This document shows positions 46,696 to 60,355 of a stretch of 64,000 bases of DNA, one piece after another. Every line of letters starts with the position of its first letter. Position 1 is the stretch's first letter. Source of the stretch: Trema orientale. Lineage: Eukaryota; Streptophyta; Magnoliopsida; Rosales; Cannabaceae. The DNA lies in contig JXTC01000001.1 in assembly GCA_002914845.1 (NCBI GenBank), positions 3,621,355-3,685,354 on the forward strand. The letters run 5' to 3'. Position numbers and translations under genes: made by a program. The notes under the pieces were generated by a model that was not told the origin of the DNA, did no database searches, and saw only the letters and a program-made list of their open reading frames with translations.

Positions 46696-47211
46696 TTTGC
46701 CTCTCAGCTATCAAGTGCTTCTCTGAAAACTTGGGAGCTAACTATTTTGAAAAAAGAAGAACGCAAAAATAATCTTGACAAAACGCGTACCATTAATTTG
46801 ATGACGGACCATTATGCGCGCAATAGGTGAATACTTTGCCCACAATTGTAGCCATAATAATCTTGAGTTATGAACAATTTTTGGTAGCACAATTTTATTT
46901 TCCCTAGATTTTTGCTTGCTAGTTGTTTCCAATCTTACGTCGCAAGCTTGCGGCCTTTGACTACTCGCCATTTGTTGTGGATACTTGCGAGCTGAATTTT
47001 GTCCGTGAGACTATGTTTGCCTATTTTTCGTGTCGAGATTGCGAGCTTCTAGCTCGCTAACTGGTGACGGGTAGTAAACAAAATATATGTGTTAATTGCT
47101 AGTTTAGGTGTATTGTGAATCTTGCTTACTATTTTTTCTTGGATACATAGCTCGTATCTAGTCATGAGCTTTCTTCCTTATGTATTGTCATAGTAGAGAC
47201 CTAACTCGCCA

Positions 47212-48400
47212 ATGTGCACACCTAATAATAGTTGCTCCCATTTGCTCATTCACTTACACATGTTATCTTTTCTTGTAGATATTTATCTGCGAGCGATACT
47301 CGAGGGAAAGAAGTTTGATCGTGCCAATTCTATCAATGAGCTCTCGAATGTACATCGATGTTTTCGTCGATTATGTACCAAAGAGAGCTTAGTTTGCTAC
47401 AGCTTCTTTCTTGAGGTTCCTACCGTATGCGAATCTGAGTTAATTGTTGTGTTAGCTAACACATGTAACATTTGAATACAGGCGTGCACAAGCTCAAACT
47501 TCGTCCCAATCCTTATATTTCCACTTGTGCCGGTTCTAACTCTTCTCCATGTACACTTACTCCTAAAGGTGGATACAATACAGCTCCTTGCCCCCCAGCT
47601 CCTTGCTAATCAGACCCTAAGAGAAAGAAGGTTGCTAATAGTTCTCATTCAAAGAAAAATAAGAGACAAACACTATTGGACTCCCATGGCATTCCTGAGG
47701 TTCGCCAATGTAGTTTATTGAAGGAGACTTACCGAGACACACGCGCTCACCTGTCTATTATAAGGAATGAACTATCTTTACTAGTTGACTTTATTCCTGG
47801 CCTTACAGATGCTCTATTGATTCTTCCAAAGTATCTTGCTCCTCCTTTGACTTTTCTTAGCAAAGCTGTCAATGAAGAGATATGCTCGATTATAGATAAT
47901 ATGGATGGACTTGAGAGGACGAGATCAGGTTTGGAGATAAATTTATAGGTGCGTGCACACCATGTTAGCTACCTTTTATTTGGTATGTAACTTTATGTTT
48001 GCTTGTAAATTTACATACTATTTTCATCCCTATTTGTGTAGGCTGCCACCTTATTTTTGAATGCTCATCAACTTTAATGTATTAAATAATGGTGACATTC
48101 TAAGGGAGAAAATAGAGCAACTAAGGAAAGTTGAGAATGCTAACACCACTTCTAACAAGCTTGCCAAGAAAAAGTCTTCAATAAAGACTAAGCTTTAATT
48201 GGCAAAAAAAGAATCTGAAGCTCATAAAAGGGAGATAAACTGTCTCCAGAAAATTATTGAGAGAAAGAGTCCACCATCAATAAAGAGAGGGAATCCAAGC
48301 AATCTGCTTGTGAATGAAGCCATTGACACCTTAGCAATGAGGAAATCGATGAGCAAGCTAGTGAGGAGTATGCATGAGGAGACTTTCTCCAAGGAATTGA
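47212..48400 (+). other. Antisense open stretches inside the gypsy element
   Basis: Plus-strand reading frames at 47,212-47,475, 47,676-47,948 and 48,199-48,516, opposite to the element's own gag strand and near its 3' LTR. Composition is protein-like (for example RNELSLLVDFIPGLTDALL and KSMSKLVRSMHEE). I do not recognise the product. Tat-lineage gypsy elements are known to carry an antisense ORF in this position. Confidence 0.45.
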
Positions 48401-51400
48401 ATTTTTTTTTTTTTTACCATAAGTGTAAGCTACACCTATTTTCTTGTATAGGGTGTAAGCTATCTTCTTGTATGCATTTTATGTATGTTACACCTATTTT
48501 CTTATATGGGATGTAAGCTATCTTATTGCATGCACCTTAAAATATTCAATAGTAGACAATGTGTTTGCTAGCAAGTAGACATTTAAGTAGACAATGAACT
48601 AAAGCTTTTATTAGTGTATTGATGACACAACTTGGTTGTGTCAAGACTTACGTATTCATTATATCATACAACTTGACTTTTATTATTCGGTATATTTATC
48701 AGTATTTATCCCTCGCTTGTGACTGTAGTATACATTGCATCAGTAAGGGGAATTATATATCTACTACTGCGTTCAAATTTTTACCCAAGTTTATGTGGAA
48801 CGTGCACGTCTTTTGGAGTGTTCTTTACTCCTTTGTGCCCCCCAAGTTTTACGGTTGATTATGATAAACGAAAAACTTGTTATAGAGAACACGAAAATAT
48901 ACCCCTAGTAGAAATTATGTCCCGTATACACAAGCGAATTCATGACCCGTAGTCATATAGTCAAAGTCATAACACGTAGTTGCAGTCAAAATTATGGATT
49001 GTTATCATATGTAGAGATATGTAAGCAGCTGTAGAAATATATATATATATATGCGAATGTTGAATAATTCAAATCTTTATTAACTCAGAGATGAAATACA
49101 CTTTGTAGACTAAGAAAGCTTGTAGAAAAATATAATATAAACTAAATGCAATTGTCTACTAAGTTGAGAGTAGAAAAGAAAGTTTCTTAAAAATTTAAAA
49201 TAAAAGATTCCTAAAAAAAAAGCTTATAAAGAAAAGTATGGCAATTACTAGTAGTAGCGATGTAGATGATTTGCGTTACAAACTCTAAGAACTTCTTTAC
49301 TATTTAATTCCTTTATCTTGTATGTTCCAGGTCGCATAATGCTTACAGTACGGTATAGTTCTTCTCATGTTAGTTCGAATACTCCTACTCTTGGTCCCTT
49401 AGTACTGGGAAAAAATTTTCTGAGGACTAGGTTGCCAACTTTGAAGTGATGTTCTCTTACTTTAAAGTTAAAGTAACGTACAGAATGTTGTTGACAAGTT
49501 GTGACTCATAGTTGAGCGTTATTTCTCATTTAGTTGTTTACCGAGCTTCAATATTTGTATATACTCTTTCTCATCTACCTGTAAGTCGATTAGTTCCTCA
49601 ATAGGTCTAGTAATAGGTTCTTCATTATTTATCGCGGGTCGAGGTTATCGTCAACTGATTCTTTGCTTACATTATTGGGTTCAGCTACGAGGATCTAGTT
49701 CACTATTTTGCTTTTTGAGGCTGTGTTTATAGCTTTATTATAGCATTTACGAGCTTCATATTGGCTTCTTCGTACGTATTCCGTTCTTTCTGGGGTTGGG
49801 AACTTCATAGTTAGGTGGTAGATAGATGTAATTACTTTCAGATCCTTCAAGGTAGGTCGTCTAATCACGGCATTGAATGCAAATGGGCAGTCGATAACTA
49901 GAAAGTCAATCATAATAGTGACCTCGTGAGGTGCATCACCGACTGTCAGCAGAAGGGAGATAGCTCCTCAAGGGATGAGGAAATCTCCAGTGAATCCGTA
50001 GAGTGGGCTGACGACCAGTCTAACAAGGTCTTTACTTAGCCCCATCTTCTTGTATGCATCTAAGTAGAGAATGTCTGTTGCACTGCCATTGTCAACAAGC
50101 ATCCTATAGAGAGTATTATTTCCCACTTAAGCTTTGATCACAAGGGCGTCATTGTGTGGATGATGCACAATTTTGCATCTACTTCTATGAATATGACGTC
50201 ATCGCACTCCCTTACGAATCTTCTGGTTGGTCTCTCGCTGAGGTAGTGTACTTTAGTAAGCTGATCAGTTTTAGCTTCTTTTACATACCGGTTTTGAGCT
50301 CTCTTAGATTCACCGCTTATGTGAAGACCACCAAAGATAGTTCTGATGTCACGCATAATTTCTTGTGCTTGTCACTTATCTTCTTTGCGCTCTTTCTGGT
50401 CATGAGTATCATCTTTGCATGCAACAAATTCTTTCAGATATCCTCTGCGAATTAGGTCTTCAATCTCATATTTGAGCGTGTAGCATTGATTGGTATCATG
50501 TCTGATTTTTTTATGGAATTGACAGTACTTCTTTGGATCTCTCTTTGACGCCTCTAATTTGATAGGTGGTGGCGTTCTGAAATTGACTTTTCCTTTTGAC
50601 ACAGCATACACATGCTCTATAGAGGCCGTCAGCTCAGTGAAGTTATTGTAACATGGACTGTTGACCTCTTTTCTTCATTACGCGACCTTTTGGGAGATGA
50701 TTCTCACCTATAGTCGATTTTCCTCTTGCGGTCATCATTTTTGCTTATATCATCTTTAGGTTGTTTCCTGTTTGAGTTTTCATTATTATTGCTACCTCTA
50801 GCTTTGCGTAATACTTCTCTAGAGCTTTCAACTCTCATATACTCATTGGCAAGTCTATAAAAATCAGTCATACTTTTGCAGTATTATTTTTAGAATTCTT
50901 GCCAAAGTGAGGATTCTGGTAGTACATCAGAAGTCATGTATGCAAGCATTACCTCATCTGGTACATATCGGATGTGTATGAGTTCAATATTGAATCTAGA
51001 GAGATAAGACTTAAGCGTCTCATTAGGTCCTTGCACGATATTTGCAAGGTCAGATAATAGTAAGACGAATTCTTTATAGGTTGATGATGTCTAAGGAATG
51101 CAGTGCTAAATTATGACCATGTAGTGATAGAGCTTGCTTCGAGAGTCCTGAACCACCTTTTTGCATCTTTGGTAAGAGTGACTACGAAGCATCGACATTT
51201 GGTAAGGTCTGACACCTAGTAGAGTTCCATCAAATCATTGAAATAATCTAAATGATCTTGTGGACCCGCTTTTCCTTTATACAGGGTAATTGTTGGCATT
51301 TTGAAGTTGTAAAGTTGAGGTACTTCTCGTATGTCTCGATGGAAAGGAGAATCACGATAACCCACGTTAAGTTTGTCCTCTTGAGCTTTAAAAGCTTCGA

Positions 51401-52295
51401 GCGTATCTTTCAGATCCCTCATGTGTATAACTCTAGCAGATTGTGTGTGCTGATTGGATATAGAGGTAACTGAGCGCGCAGGTGAGGGATTTATCCACGG
51501 TCGTCAATCAGCATCTGTTGCTCATTATCTTGGCATACAGATCTTGGTCATGAGTTTTGGTAATTAGTCTCATGTTAATCATGCTGATGACTCCCCTCTC
51601 ATTGATTATTAAGATGGTGTCTAAGATCGTCTCCACCTCTAATTCTATTGAAGACACTTCTTTACTGCCTAGTTTGGTTGCCGCCTTCACAGTATAGTAA
51701 CCTATCCTGCAAATATCGGTCGCCTGACAGCCTGCTCCGAAGATCTTCTTCGCGTGCATCTCGGTCCCGTTCATGACGTACACTTGCACCAGTATGGATA
51801 TTATCTCGTTGTGTGCTCCCAGTTCCAGATCTTCAGGGTGGAGATCTCCTCTATGGATTTCGTGACTGAGTGTAGCTCTTTCAATAAAAATCGCACCTTC
51901 AGAAATAAATGTTTGTTGAGTAGTAGTGATTCCTTGCAGTAAGGATTTGAGGGTATCCTAAAGGTTACCCAAAGCAGCGGTGAGCACTTGACTTCCGGCA
52001 GTGGCAGCATCTTTCGAGCCAACCAATCCAGTATTTGGAGTTGTTCGGTCATTGCATACAGTTGGTGGTGCACCTTGATTTGCCAGCATGTCAGTCACAG
52101 CAAATAAAGTCATTTAATCTTGTCATTGTGCATCACTAGCAGTAGGCACTTCTCCTTGGTTCTGTTGTCATGCAGCAGCAGCAGCGGTAACATTGCGTGT
52201 ATCTTGCAATCCTATTTGGGAATTGGCAGTCGTTCGATTCGCCGTCGTGGATTCTGATGAGGGATTACTGGAATAGCACTTCTTTTAGCGCCAAT

Positions 52296-53145
52296 CATTG
52301 ACAGAAGTTTTGTCAACGAAATGATTAATCGGATTCTAAGAGCGAATCTGACCAAATTGCATTCAGTTTTTTAGATGTCGCATACAATTTTCTGAAAAAT
52401 AAAGGAGCAATTTTATAGTGATTCAGCCTCAAAAAGATGACCTACGTCCACTGTAGTTTATTATAGAGAGAGTGTATATAATGCTATAGTTTCGGTTCAG
52501 CAAATGAGTGTATTTGTGAACTTTTTTCACGATATGACTGAGGTCTCCTATTTATAGATAGAGAGTCCTAGTCATTTACAATTGCATGCATTATTTTAGG
52601 TAGAATAGTTATCCCAAAATAGTAAGATAATTACAAATTACTCAATAATTATCTAAATATAAACGAATTATCTATATTTGAATAAATTATTATAATTTAA
52701 ATGATAATTATCCAAGTATTTGTTGAGTGATTTGTCTTCTAGAAGAATCTGTCGTAGTTGCATACGCTTCTTGGAATGTCAGCATATCAAATCTATTGCT
52801 AGCTAACTTCTTAATTCACACGCAAGTAGTTATGTGCTAGCTAACTTTGTGTAAGCTATTTGGCTTTCCAAGGTGGTAATATGTTAGCTAACTTTGTGTA
52901 AGCTATCTAGTTTTCTATGAGCAAGCTAGCTTTCACTCATTTGAGGTAACCATTTTGCTAGTAGATAAAAATGAACTTACATAGTTGAGATCGCATACAC
53001 TTTTTTTAAGTTGTGGTTGATAACAAGTAGAATTCTTCATGTTGAAAGCTTGTACGCACCTCATATTTTGTACGCACTTTATATTTTACATGTACCTCAT
53101 ATTTTGCGTGCACCTTTTCTACAGCTTACATTATTAGCACACGAT
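52296..53145 (-). repeat. 5' LTR of the gypsy element
   Basis: Direct repeat of 45,846-46,695. The minus-strand end is followed by the TTGGCGC-type primer-binding site at about 52,280-52,295. Confidence 0.88.
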
Positions 53146-53151
53146 AATGAT

Positions 53152-53655
53152 GTATGGGATAATGATTCCTATACAAAGGATTACTAAAATATGGGAAAGG
53201 GAAAATGTGTGGGACCACAAATTTAGGAGAAAAGAATGAGAATACTTCCCCCCACTAATACCCCAAGAAATGTGATTATCCGTAAACACTCTTTTCTTTT
53301 CCTTTTTAATTATTAAAATTGTAAAATATAATTTTAACCCAAAAAATCTATCTGCTTTAAAACGTACATACATTTAAAAGGATAGTTTAGCAAAATATAA
53401 CACATTCACATTATTTTTTCTAGGTTAAGTAAACAAATAAATAGTATTCTAATGAATATGATTCTCATTTCTATTAGTTTTAAGTAAACAACATAATACA
53501 AGTAATGATTCTCATACTTTTTTATTTTATTCCCATTCATTTCCTCTTTTATTTTTTTCGATTACAATTACACTGAAGTAAATGTTCCATTAATGTATTA
53601 ATGAACAGTATCTTAACCCAAAATAAAATCCAAAAAATAAAATAAAATAAAAACA
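53152..53655. other. Intergenic, no gene seen
   Basis: AT-rich flank between the gypsy element and the next MITE. Confidence 0.5.
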
Positions 53656-53664
53656 TCATTTTCA

Positions 53665-54199
53665 AAAGGGTTTTTGGGACATATGGCCCATATATTATTC
53701 ACAGATTGACAAAATAGTTCCTGAATTATTTTTTTGGGCAGTTAGGTCTTTAAGTTTTTAAAATCTTAGTAATTAAGTCCTTTTTGTTTGTTAACGTTAA
53801 AATTTTCATGAAATTAAACATGTTTAAGCGAAAAAAATTAGTATTTTACTAACATTGATTAGTTTAGAAGGGATATAGAAAGAAATTATAAAAAAAAAAT
53901 TAATTTTTAAAATTTTCTATTTTTAAAATTTTTTTATATTATATTTTTAATTATAATTAATTTTTAGTTATTTTCCTTCCAATTTCAACTAATAGCAGTA
54001 AAATATTAATTTTGACCTTTAAAAATCTTGTATGTGACCTGAAAATGCTCAATTCCATCTAACATTTTAACAATTACCCATGAAAAGGACTTAATTGCCA
54101 AAATTTTTAAAACCTAGAGACTTAATTGCCAAAAAACTATAACTCAGGGATCATTTTATTAATCAGGAATAATATGAGAGCCAGTCATGCCGAGAACCC
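53665..54199. mobile_element. Mutator-type MITE, 535 bp, 9-bp target duplication
   Basis: Flanks TTTTCAAAA (53,656-53,664) and TTTTTAAAA (54,200-54,208) match at 8 of 9. The inverted ends run over 120 bp: GGGTTTTTGGGACATATGGCCC with CAGTTAGGTCTTTAAG on the left, and reverse-complement GGGTTCTCGGCATGACTGGC with CAATTAAGTCTCTAGG on the right. Non-coding. Confidence 0.85.
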
Positions 54200-54303
54200 T
54201 TTTTAAAATGGTCGAAACGGAGAACACCCTAATTTTCCCTCTTAACTTGTCTCTCTTTTCAACTTTCTTATACTCTAAACAGACATGATTATGCGTACAT
54301 GCG

Positions 54304-54400
54304 GCAGCGGCTGTAGCTCAAACGTTAAGCCGCCTAAACAGCTGCCTTTCAGTTTCAGGTCCAGAAGTAGGACGCCGCCGTGTCTTAAATAAAAAAGCCT
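54304..54400 (+). mobile_element. Possible SINE or tRNA-derived fragment
   Basis: GGCTGTAGCTCAAACGTTAAG resembles a degenerate pol III A box region, and CAGTTTCAGGTCCAGAAG a weak B box, followed by an A-rich tail (AAATAAAAAAG). It is locally GC-richer than its surroundings. No target duplication was seen. Confidence 0.3.
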
Positions 54401-56152
54401 ATATATATAATGCTAACTATACTACTTTTCCACATGGCAATAATGCAAAAGCCCAAATATTCTAAAGCACATGTGATCTATCCCTCCAAAATAAAGGCAA
54501 TCCCAAAATATTAATTGGGTTTAAATGTCTTTTATGAAACTCTGAAACTAATTAATACTTATTGCTTAGTTCTAGGGGTTGTGTTAGTACGGAGTATCAA
54601 TACTCAGAGTTTTTTTTTTTTTTAAATAAAAGAAAAAGCTTTAGTTCTTTCTGATCAAGTCTATTTACTCCTTGGACTCACTGAACTTTGTAGGACAAAT
54701 TTCGGCTCACAATTAAATGGACCATATATCATAGTACATCTATCTAACTTCCCCTGAAGGCTGAAATTATCATCATTCTTGGACCATTATATACCTCTCG
54801 TCCTCTCCAATCCAATTAAGGCCCATAAATAGCCGACGAACTTGTACAATGCATTATAACCCTTTCTTTTTTTGGGCAGACTTTATTCTTTTAACTCTAA
54901 CTACTTTCTCTTATTTTGATCACATGCCAGCTAGTCCACCGCCAATAATGATCCACAAAGATACACCCCTTCAAAAACGGCTTTGGGGTGAACAAATTAA
55001 TTTTTTCAGTCATGCCAGCTTCATAGACTCCCCATTTGTCCAAACATGGCCTTTATATGAGAGAATAGTACCAAATAGTTTGTGGGTTATTTTTATAATC
55101 TCTACCCTCAATTGAAATATTTATGACCAAGACTGGATTGTATCCATAAATGGAGATATGGGTTTTGGTCTCCTTGGACCACTTTAATTAGGGGGTGTGT
55201 AGTGTCAAGTGTGCCATGCGTCCGGGATTAAAATACATATGCAAGTGATGTGTTGCCCTTTTGTGCTTAAATTCATGGCCTTCATGATCAAAATGACTAG
55301 GACAGTTTCTTCTTTTCAAAGGGTGTGAGTTGTCTTAAGCTAGCATAGCTAGCAAGCTTCCTTCATGGCCTTGGATGAACGAGCATGTCATCTGTCAAGG
55401 AGTTATATTTTGCGCCTAAGCATCTATCTCCACAAGCTTTTATGACCATGCATCATCATCACCATTATCTTAGTGGGGCCGCGATGGACCGCTCGTCTCA
55501 TGACACCTGGCACGATGCCGTTTTTTGTGCTCATGGCGGTGTAGGAGGCCAATTAAGCCCTTAATGGGAAAATGAGAATTGAAGATGGAAAAATCATAAT
55601 CATGGGAAAGGGACACTTGTATGGAAAAGTGTTCTTTTAGAGAGTTTGGTTGAATTACAAAGCCTACGGTTCAAGCACTAGTAGAGTACCTTTTTCTCAT
55701 TTTTCTTTTTAATTACTATGATTTTGCTTAGTCGATATCTGCCGTTTAGTTGCAAAATTATATAGCTTTGGAAGGGTACTCTCCCTCTTTTAGGGGTGGA
55801 GAAACTAGAAAGGGGTTAAAAGGCAGCTATAGTGGGAAGGAATCCTGAAGTGGGTTTTGGCCAGTTGAACCAAAAAGTAAAAGCAATAGCCCCTTGGAAC
55901 CCTCTCTCACTATCAAATGCTTGGTCAAAAATGGGTAATGGGCTACTAGGGCGTATATATACTTTATATATAGGTAGAGAGAGAGAGAAAATAGACCTGG
56001 CTAAGCCCTAAACTATATATATAACGTTTGGACTTAGGAAATTTGGTATTTTAGGTCCTTTCTCCCTTCTGATCATACTATCATTTCAATGTATCCTTAT
56101 TCTACTTTGTTCTTTTAAATGCACATGCCAATTAGTAGTTGACTCTTTCACT

Positions 56153-56193
<41 letters not shown>

Positions 56194-57566
56194 AGTACAT
56201 GTATATATATATATATTCTCTCTTATTTGTGTGCAACTCATGTAGAACAATGTTTATGCGCATTTTGCCAAAGCTGTCTATATATATATATATATATATA
56301 TCAATCAAGAATTCAAGATATGTAATAAGTAAATGGTGGAAACTGAAGTAGTTTCGTGGATTGACATGTAAACTTTCTCTTTATCGGTCTATTGGTTGAC
56401 GTGTAGAAAATAAAGATTCCACCAGTTAATCTTGAATAATTATGCATATGACTATCTATGTGACTACAGTCTACGACTACCACAGGCAACAAGAAAACCG
56501 AATAATATTGTATTCTATTACTTATCATTTTTTTTTCATGTACATTTAATTATTCTTCATTTCGTGTAGACTTGAGTTTAATTATTTTATTTTATTACTA
56601 TATTATTTTCCGAACATATGAGCTTTTGGGTCATGCCCATTATACGTTGTACGTGTGGACCATATTAATTTCTCTACACAAAACTTTCGGAATCCATCTC
56701 ATGATTGAATATTTTCTCTCAATCGAAGCATCTCTCTCCCAATTAATAAACAAGATTTGGTGCGCAGTTTATTAGTTTATTACGTTAGACAAATAATTCA
56801 TGTGGCTACTATATACAATATCTGCAGAAATAATAATGTATACTATTAAGAGCAAATCTGCTTTTAACCAAATAACATATATTATACATGAAGAATCTAT
56901 ATAATATATACCTATAGATAGTTTATATATATATCTTACCTTAGAAATAATTGACGAAAGATAATTATTCGAAGAATGATTCCGCTAAATCATTTGTAAG
57001 TGAGTGTCTTGACCATCTTCAACTGCCTCGGACATAAAAACTACTCTAAAACAATTAATTATTTTTATCGCTTAGGGAAAAAAAAAAATAAAGAATTTTA
57101 TTCGTGATCTTATATGGCCTATGATAAACTCTTCTTTCCCATAAAACTCTCCGCACTTTGGTAAAAGTGGAATTTTGAGCATAAATATTTGAATATTCCG
57201 ATCGATGCTTACAAGAGAGAAATTATACAAGCTTCAAACATATTAATATTTGTAATTAGAGAAAGATACTTATATTTTTTTATAAAAAATGGAAAATTGT
57301 AACCAGCACTAACATATTATTCCTCGAAAAAAAAAAAACACATAACATATTAGATAGAAAGAATTTTGATAGTATAATATGCTAATTAAAAAAAAAAAAA
57401 AAAAGCACTATAGATTCTTCTTTCTTTTTTCTTTCTTTTTTTTTTTTTATCCTTGAAGGACACTACAGAACTTGCATGATGGGGATCGTAGCGCATTCTG
57501 TTACGTCATTGACTATATTTTGTTTTCTTTATACATGTTATACTTATTTATTTATTTATTTATTAG

Positions 57567-57618
<52 letters not shown>

Positions 57619-60157
57619 TGTTAAAATCCCCCTTCTAAGCGACTAGGCCTATACGAGTTCATCAGGTTCATTAGGTGGCCCAGAGAAAAAAAAATAGAAA
57701 TTATACTTTAGAAGGTTGAGAATATGATTATTATCCAGTTGTATAGTTATATGATTGCCACATGTCCTGTATCGTGTAGGCACGTAACACTTTTAGTCTT
57801 TTATGGCCTAGCTTTAGTTTTCATGCCCTTTTTCCCAAATAGCCAAATACGCCTGAGATTTTTACTATTATTACTATTATTTTTGCCTCTGTTTTTGTTT
57901 CTAATAAGTGGAAGCACCTTTGTTAGACAAATACTATTTAGCCCTTTTCATCTAATCTTTTGCATATAATTATAATTAATTAGGTAAATATTATTTACAT
58001 AAATACTTTTTAAAAAAAGAAGTAAATAATTACATGAATACATTACATTGAGGAACTGACCAAAACTAAATCATATAATAAACGCTTCGACTTTTCTAGG
58101 TCTGTAATAACAAAGGAAGTTAATTAATTATATTTTTTTAGGCAGAAAGTCAATTAATGTTTGAATTATTAGTTATTAGTTACTAATTTTTAAGACTATG
58201 TCAAAGATTTGAATGCGTAACCTTACTTTGCTCTTGTGATCATATCCAAGTTAATTTTAATAAGTTGTTTGCGGATAATATGATTTGGATTGTGTTTCTT
58301 TTCATTTTTTTCTCAATGAAAACACCTTTATATGGAGTTTATAATTATAACAAGCCGATCATTGAATCATGAACTCTTTGCATATTTAACATTAAATAGA
58401 TGAAGAAATCGGATCTAGAATTTTTTATTTCTTAGTTCAAAGAAACTTCTTTACTCGTTTAAACTTATATATAGTTTGGCTCGAACTATAGATGTCCACA
58501 CTTTTGTCAGATATTTGGTTGGAGTCTATTGTTTTTATGATTGAAACCCAAATACATTAATTAAAGTAATAAATTACATGCAAGACTTCCCTAAATTTTG
58601 GTTGAAGCTACATATTAGTCTATAATTCTAATAGGTTTGTCATGAAAATGATGTTACATATAAGCATCACTCTATCCAACATTAACAAGTTAATGTGCAC
58701 ATAACACAAGAATTGAATACTATGTGGTTAGAAAATTATCAACTAAAAGTTGTAATTAATAAGGGTGGTCATTGAAATTTTACTTTGGAGATCAATTAGT
58801 GTTTGAAGTATGGAATTTCTTCTTTCATTTTTTTTTTCCATATGGAAAAGGGAGGGAGATTCCCAAACCTTGGATCCAAATCTTTAACTTTAAGTCCCAC
58901 TATGCCATTGTTGTAAATTGAACCTTTTAAAGTATAGAAACTCAATAAAAGAGGCTAGTCAAACAAGAACTCCAATTCCAAGCCCTAATCCTAATCTTGA
59001 GGCACCATTCCATATATCCATTCATAAGGAGATTTGCAAATCTCTCATCTTAAGTACAAAGTAGGCTTTTGAAGAATCCCTTTATCTTCATTAACAAAGA
59101 AAGGGAAAGAAATGTCAGTGGTCCCAATAGAAAACCCCAAATTGAATTGCTAATTAATATTGGGTATAAGCAACTTGTCAAGACTAGGCATCAAAAGGCC
59201 ACTCCTCCCCACTCCCTTTGCTTACTCAAACTGATTGGATATATGCAATTTTTTTCCTCAATGCTAACTTTAATTTCTCTTTATCTCTCTTTTTTTTTTT
59301 TAATCTCCTTTTCTTTCTTTTTTTATTTATTTCTCTTTTGGAATAAATGAATTTATGATTTCTATAAACAATCATTCCTTCATATCACTTTCATTCATTG
59401 AGAGGCTTGAGACCGTCCAGTTGTATCCATCTAAGACCATTAAGAGAAGAAAATGAAACATTCTTCCGTGAAGACTATTTTTGGGCAATTATCATGATGG
59501 GGTGAAAGGGATGTTGCCCCAGACAAAATCAAGCCATCCATTGCATTTACTTTGACCCAATTGATGGCCCCAACTTGAGTGAAGCCAAGTCTAGCATAGT
59601 AGTAATTTTGGAATAGTACTCCATCTTCTTATTCATAGTAAAAGCAATATTATTTTCTCTACCACAAATTAGAAGAGTACTACACCACTTGTTTTCCAGT
59701 AAATGTATTCCTATTATCCCATTATTTAATATTCCTCTGTTCATTTAAAGAAGCAAAAAGGCCAAGTTTAACCATTAGTAACCAAACAAAACCGAATCAT
59801 ACCCTCCTGCTGGACTCTTAAACCTCAATCCAAGAGCTAGCTGCCAACTGGCTTAAGAAAAGCTTTAAATTATCTTATAACTTATAAGTGCTTTAATAAT
59901 TTGCTTGGCAAATTTGAGTTTGGGTGACAATTTAATATACTCCAAAGAGTTGAATTTAATAGTTGTCACTTGATTTATTATTTGTAGTTGTTAGTACAAT
60001 TAATTGTAGATTTCAAATTTTATAAACTGTATGAGTTTTAAGTGGTAGAAAGAGACTCTTTTACCGTTTGTACTCTACTTATATTTATTAACGAGGAAAT
60101 AAAAGAACATTTGTTACAATTAGTACTATTGCCGACTTTCTTGTTATGCTTGATCTT
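54401..60157. other. Long intergenic region, no gene recognised
   Basis: Both strands lack a convincing ORF, tRNA or familiar miRNA sequence. It holds microsatellites: (AT)n at 56,154-56,183 and 56,278-56,301, and (TTA)n at about 57,568-57,612 after a short (TTTA)n. A less AT-rich patch at 55,330-55,570 (with GGGGCCGCGATGG) could be part of an unrecognised non-coding transcript. Confidence 0.5.
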
Positions 60158-60178
60158 AAATACGTGTAGATAAGGCAT

Positions 60179-60334
60179 TTTAGTACTACAATTGGTCCAA
60201 GGTTTGAGGGTTGTGTGTGTGTTTGGAGGGGTCAGGGTTCAAACCTTGGTGGTGTGTGTGTGTGTGTCATTTTCCTTTGATTTGTAGTAAGTGGTGGTCA
60301 TTAGTTAAGCCCCACTTTTATTTAAAAAAAAAAA
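60179..60334 (+). mobile_element. SINE-like insertion with long target duplication
   Basis: A 156-base insert ends in a run of A (60,324-60,337) and is bounded by identical copies of about 20 bp containing TACGTGTAGATAAGGCAT (60,161-60,178 and 60,338-60,355). GGGTTCAAACCTTGG at 60,235-60,249 fits a pol III B box. No good A box was found at its start, so it may be 5'-truncated. The identical duplications suggest recent insertion. Confidence 0.75.
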
Positions 60335-60355
60335 AAATACGTGTAGATAAGGCAT

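Larger units (their letters stand above)
45846..53145 (-). mobile_element. Ty3/gypsy LTR retroelement with gag and protease and antisense reading frames (fossil)
   Basis: Direct repeats of about 850 bp bound it: about 45,846-46,695 (3' LTR) and 52,296-53,145 (5' LTR), with AATGAT at 45,840-45,845 and 53,146-53,151. Orientation is minus: after the high-coordinate LTR, the minus strand reads TTGGCGCTAAAAGAAG, a primer-binding-site-like sequence. Going down are a gag-like part (about 51,200-51,420), a CQFHKKIRHDTNQC zinc-knuckle-like part (about 50,370-50,610) and a protease-region-like part (FLVIDCPFAFNAVI, about 49,700-49,910). I recognise no reverse transcriptase or integrase. Plus-strand open stretches lie at 47,212-48,400. 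It is an old, broken copy with many interruptions; the LTRs differ at roughly one site in ten by eye. Confidence 0.85.

Noticed and set aside
57541-57612. Long (TTTA)n/(TTA)n tract as a possible CRISPR-like or functional array
   Set aside because: It is a simple microsatellite; CRISPR arrays do not occur in plant nuclear DNA.
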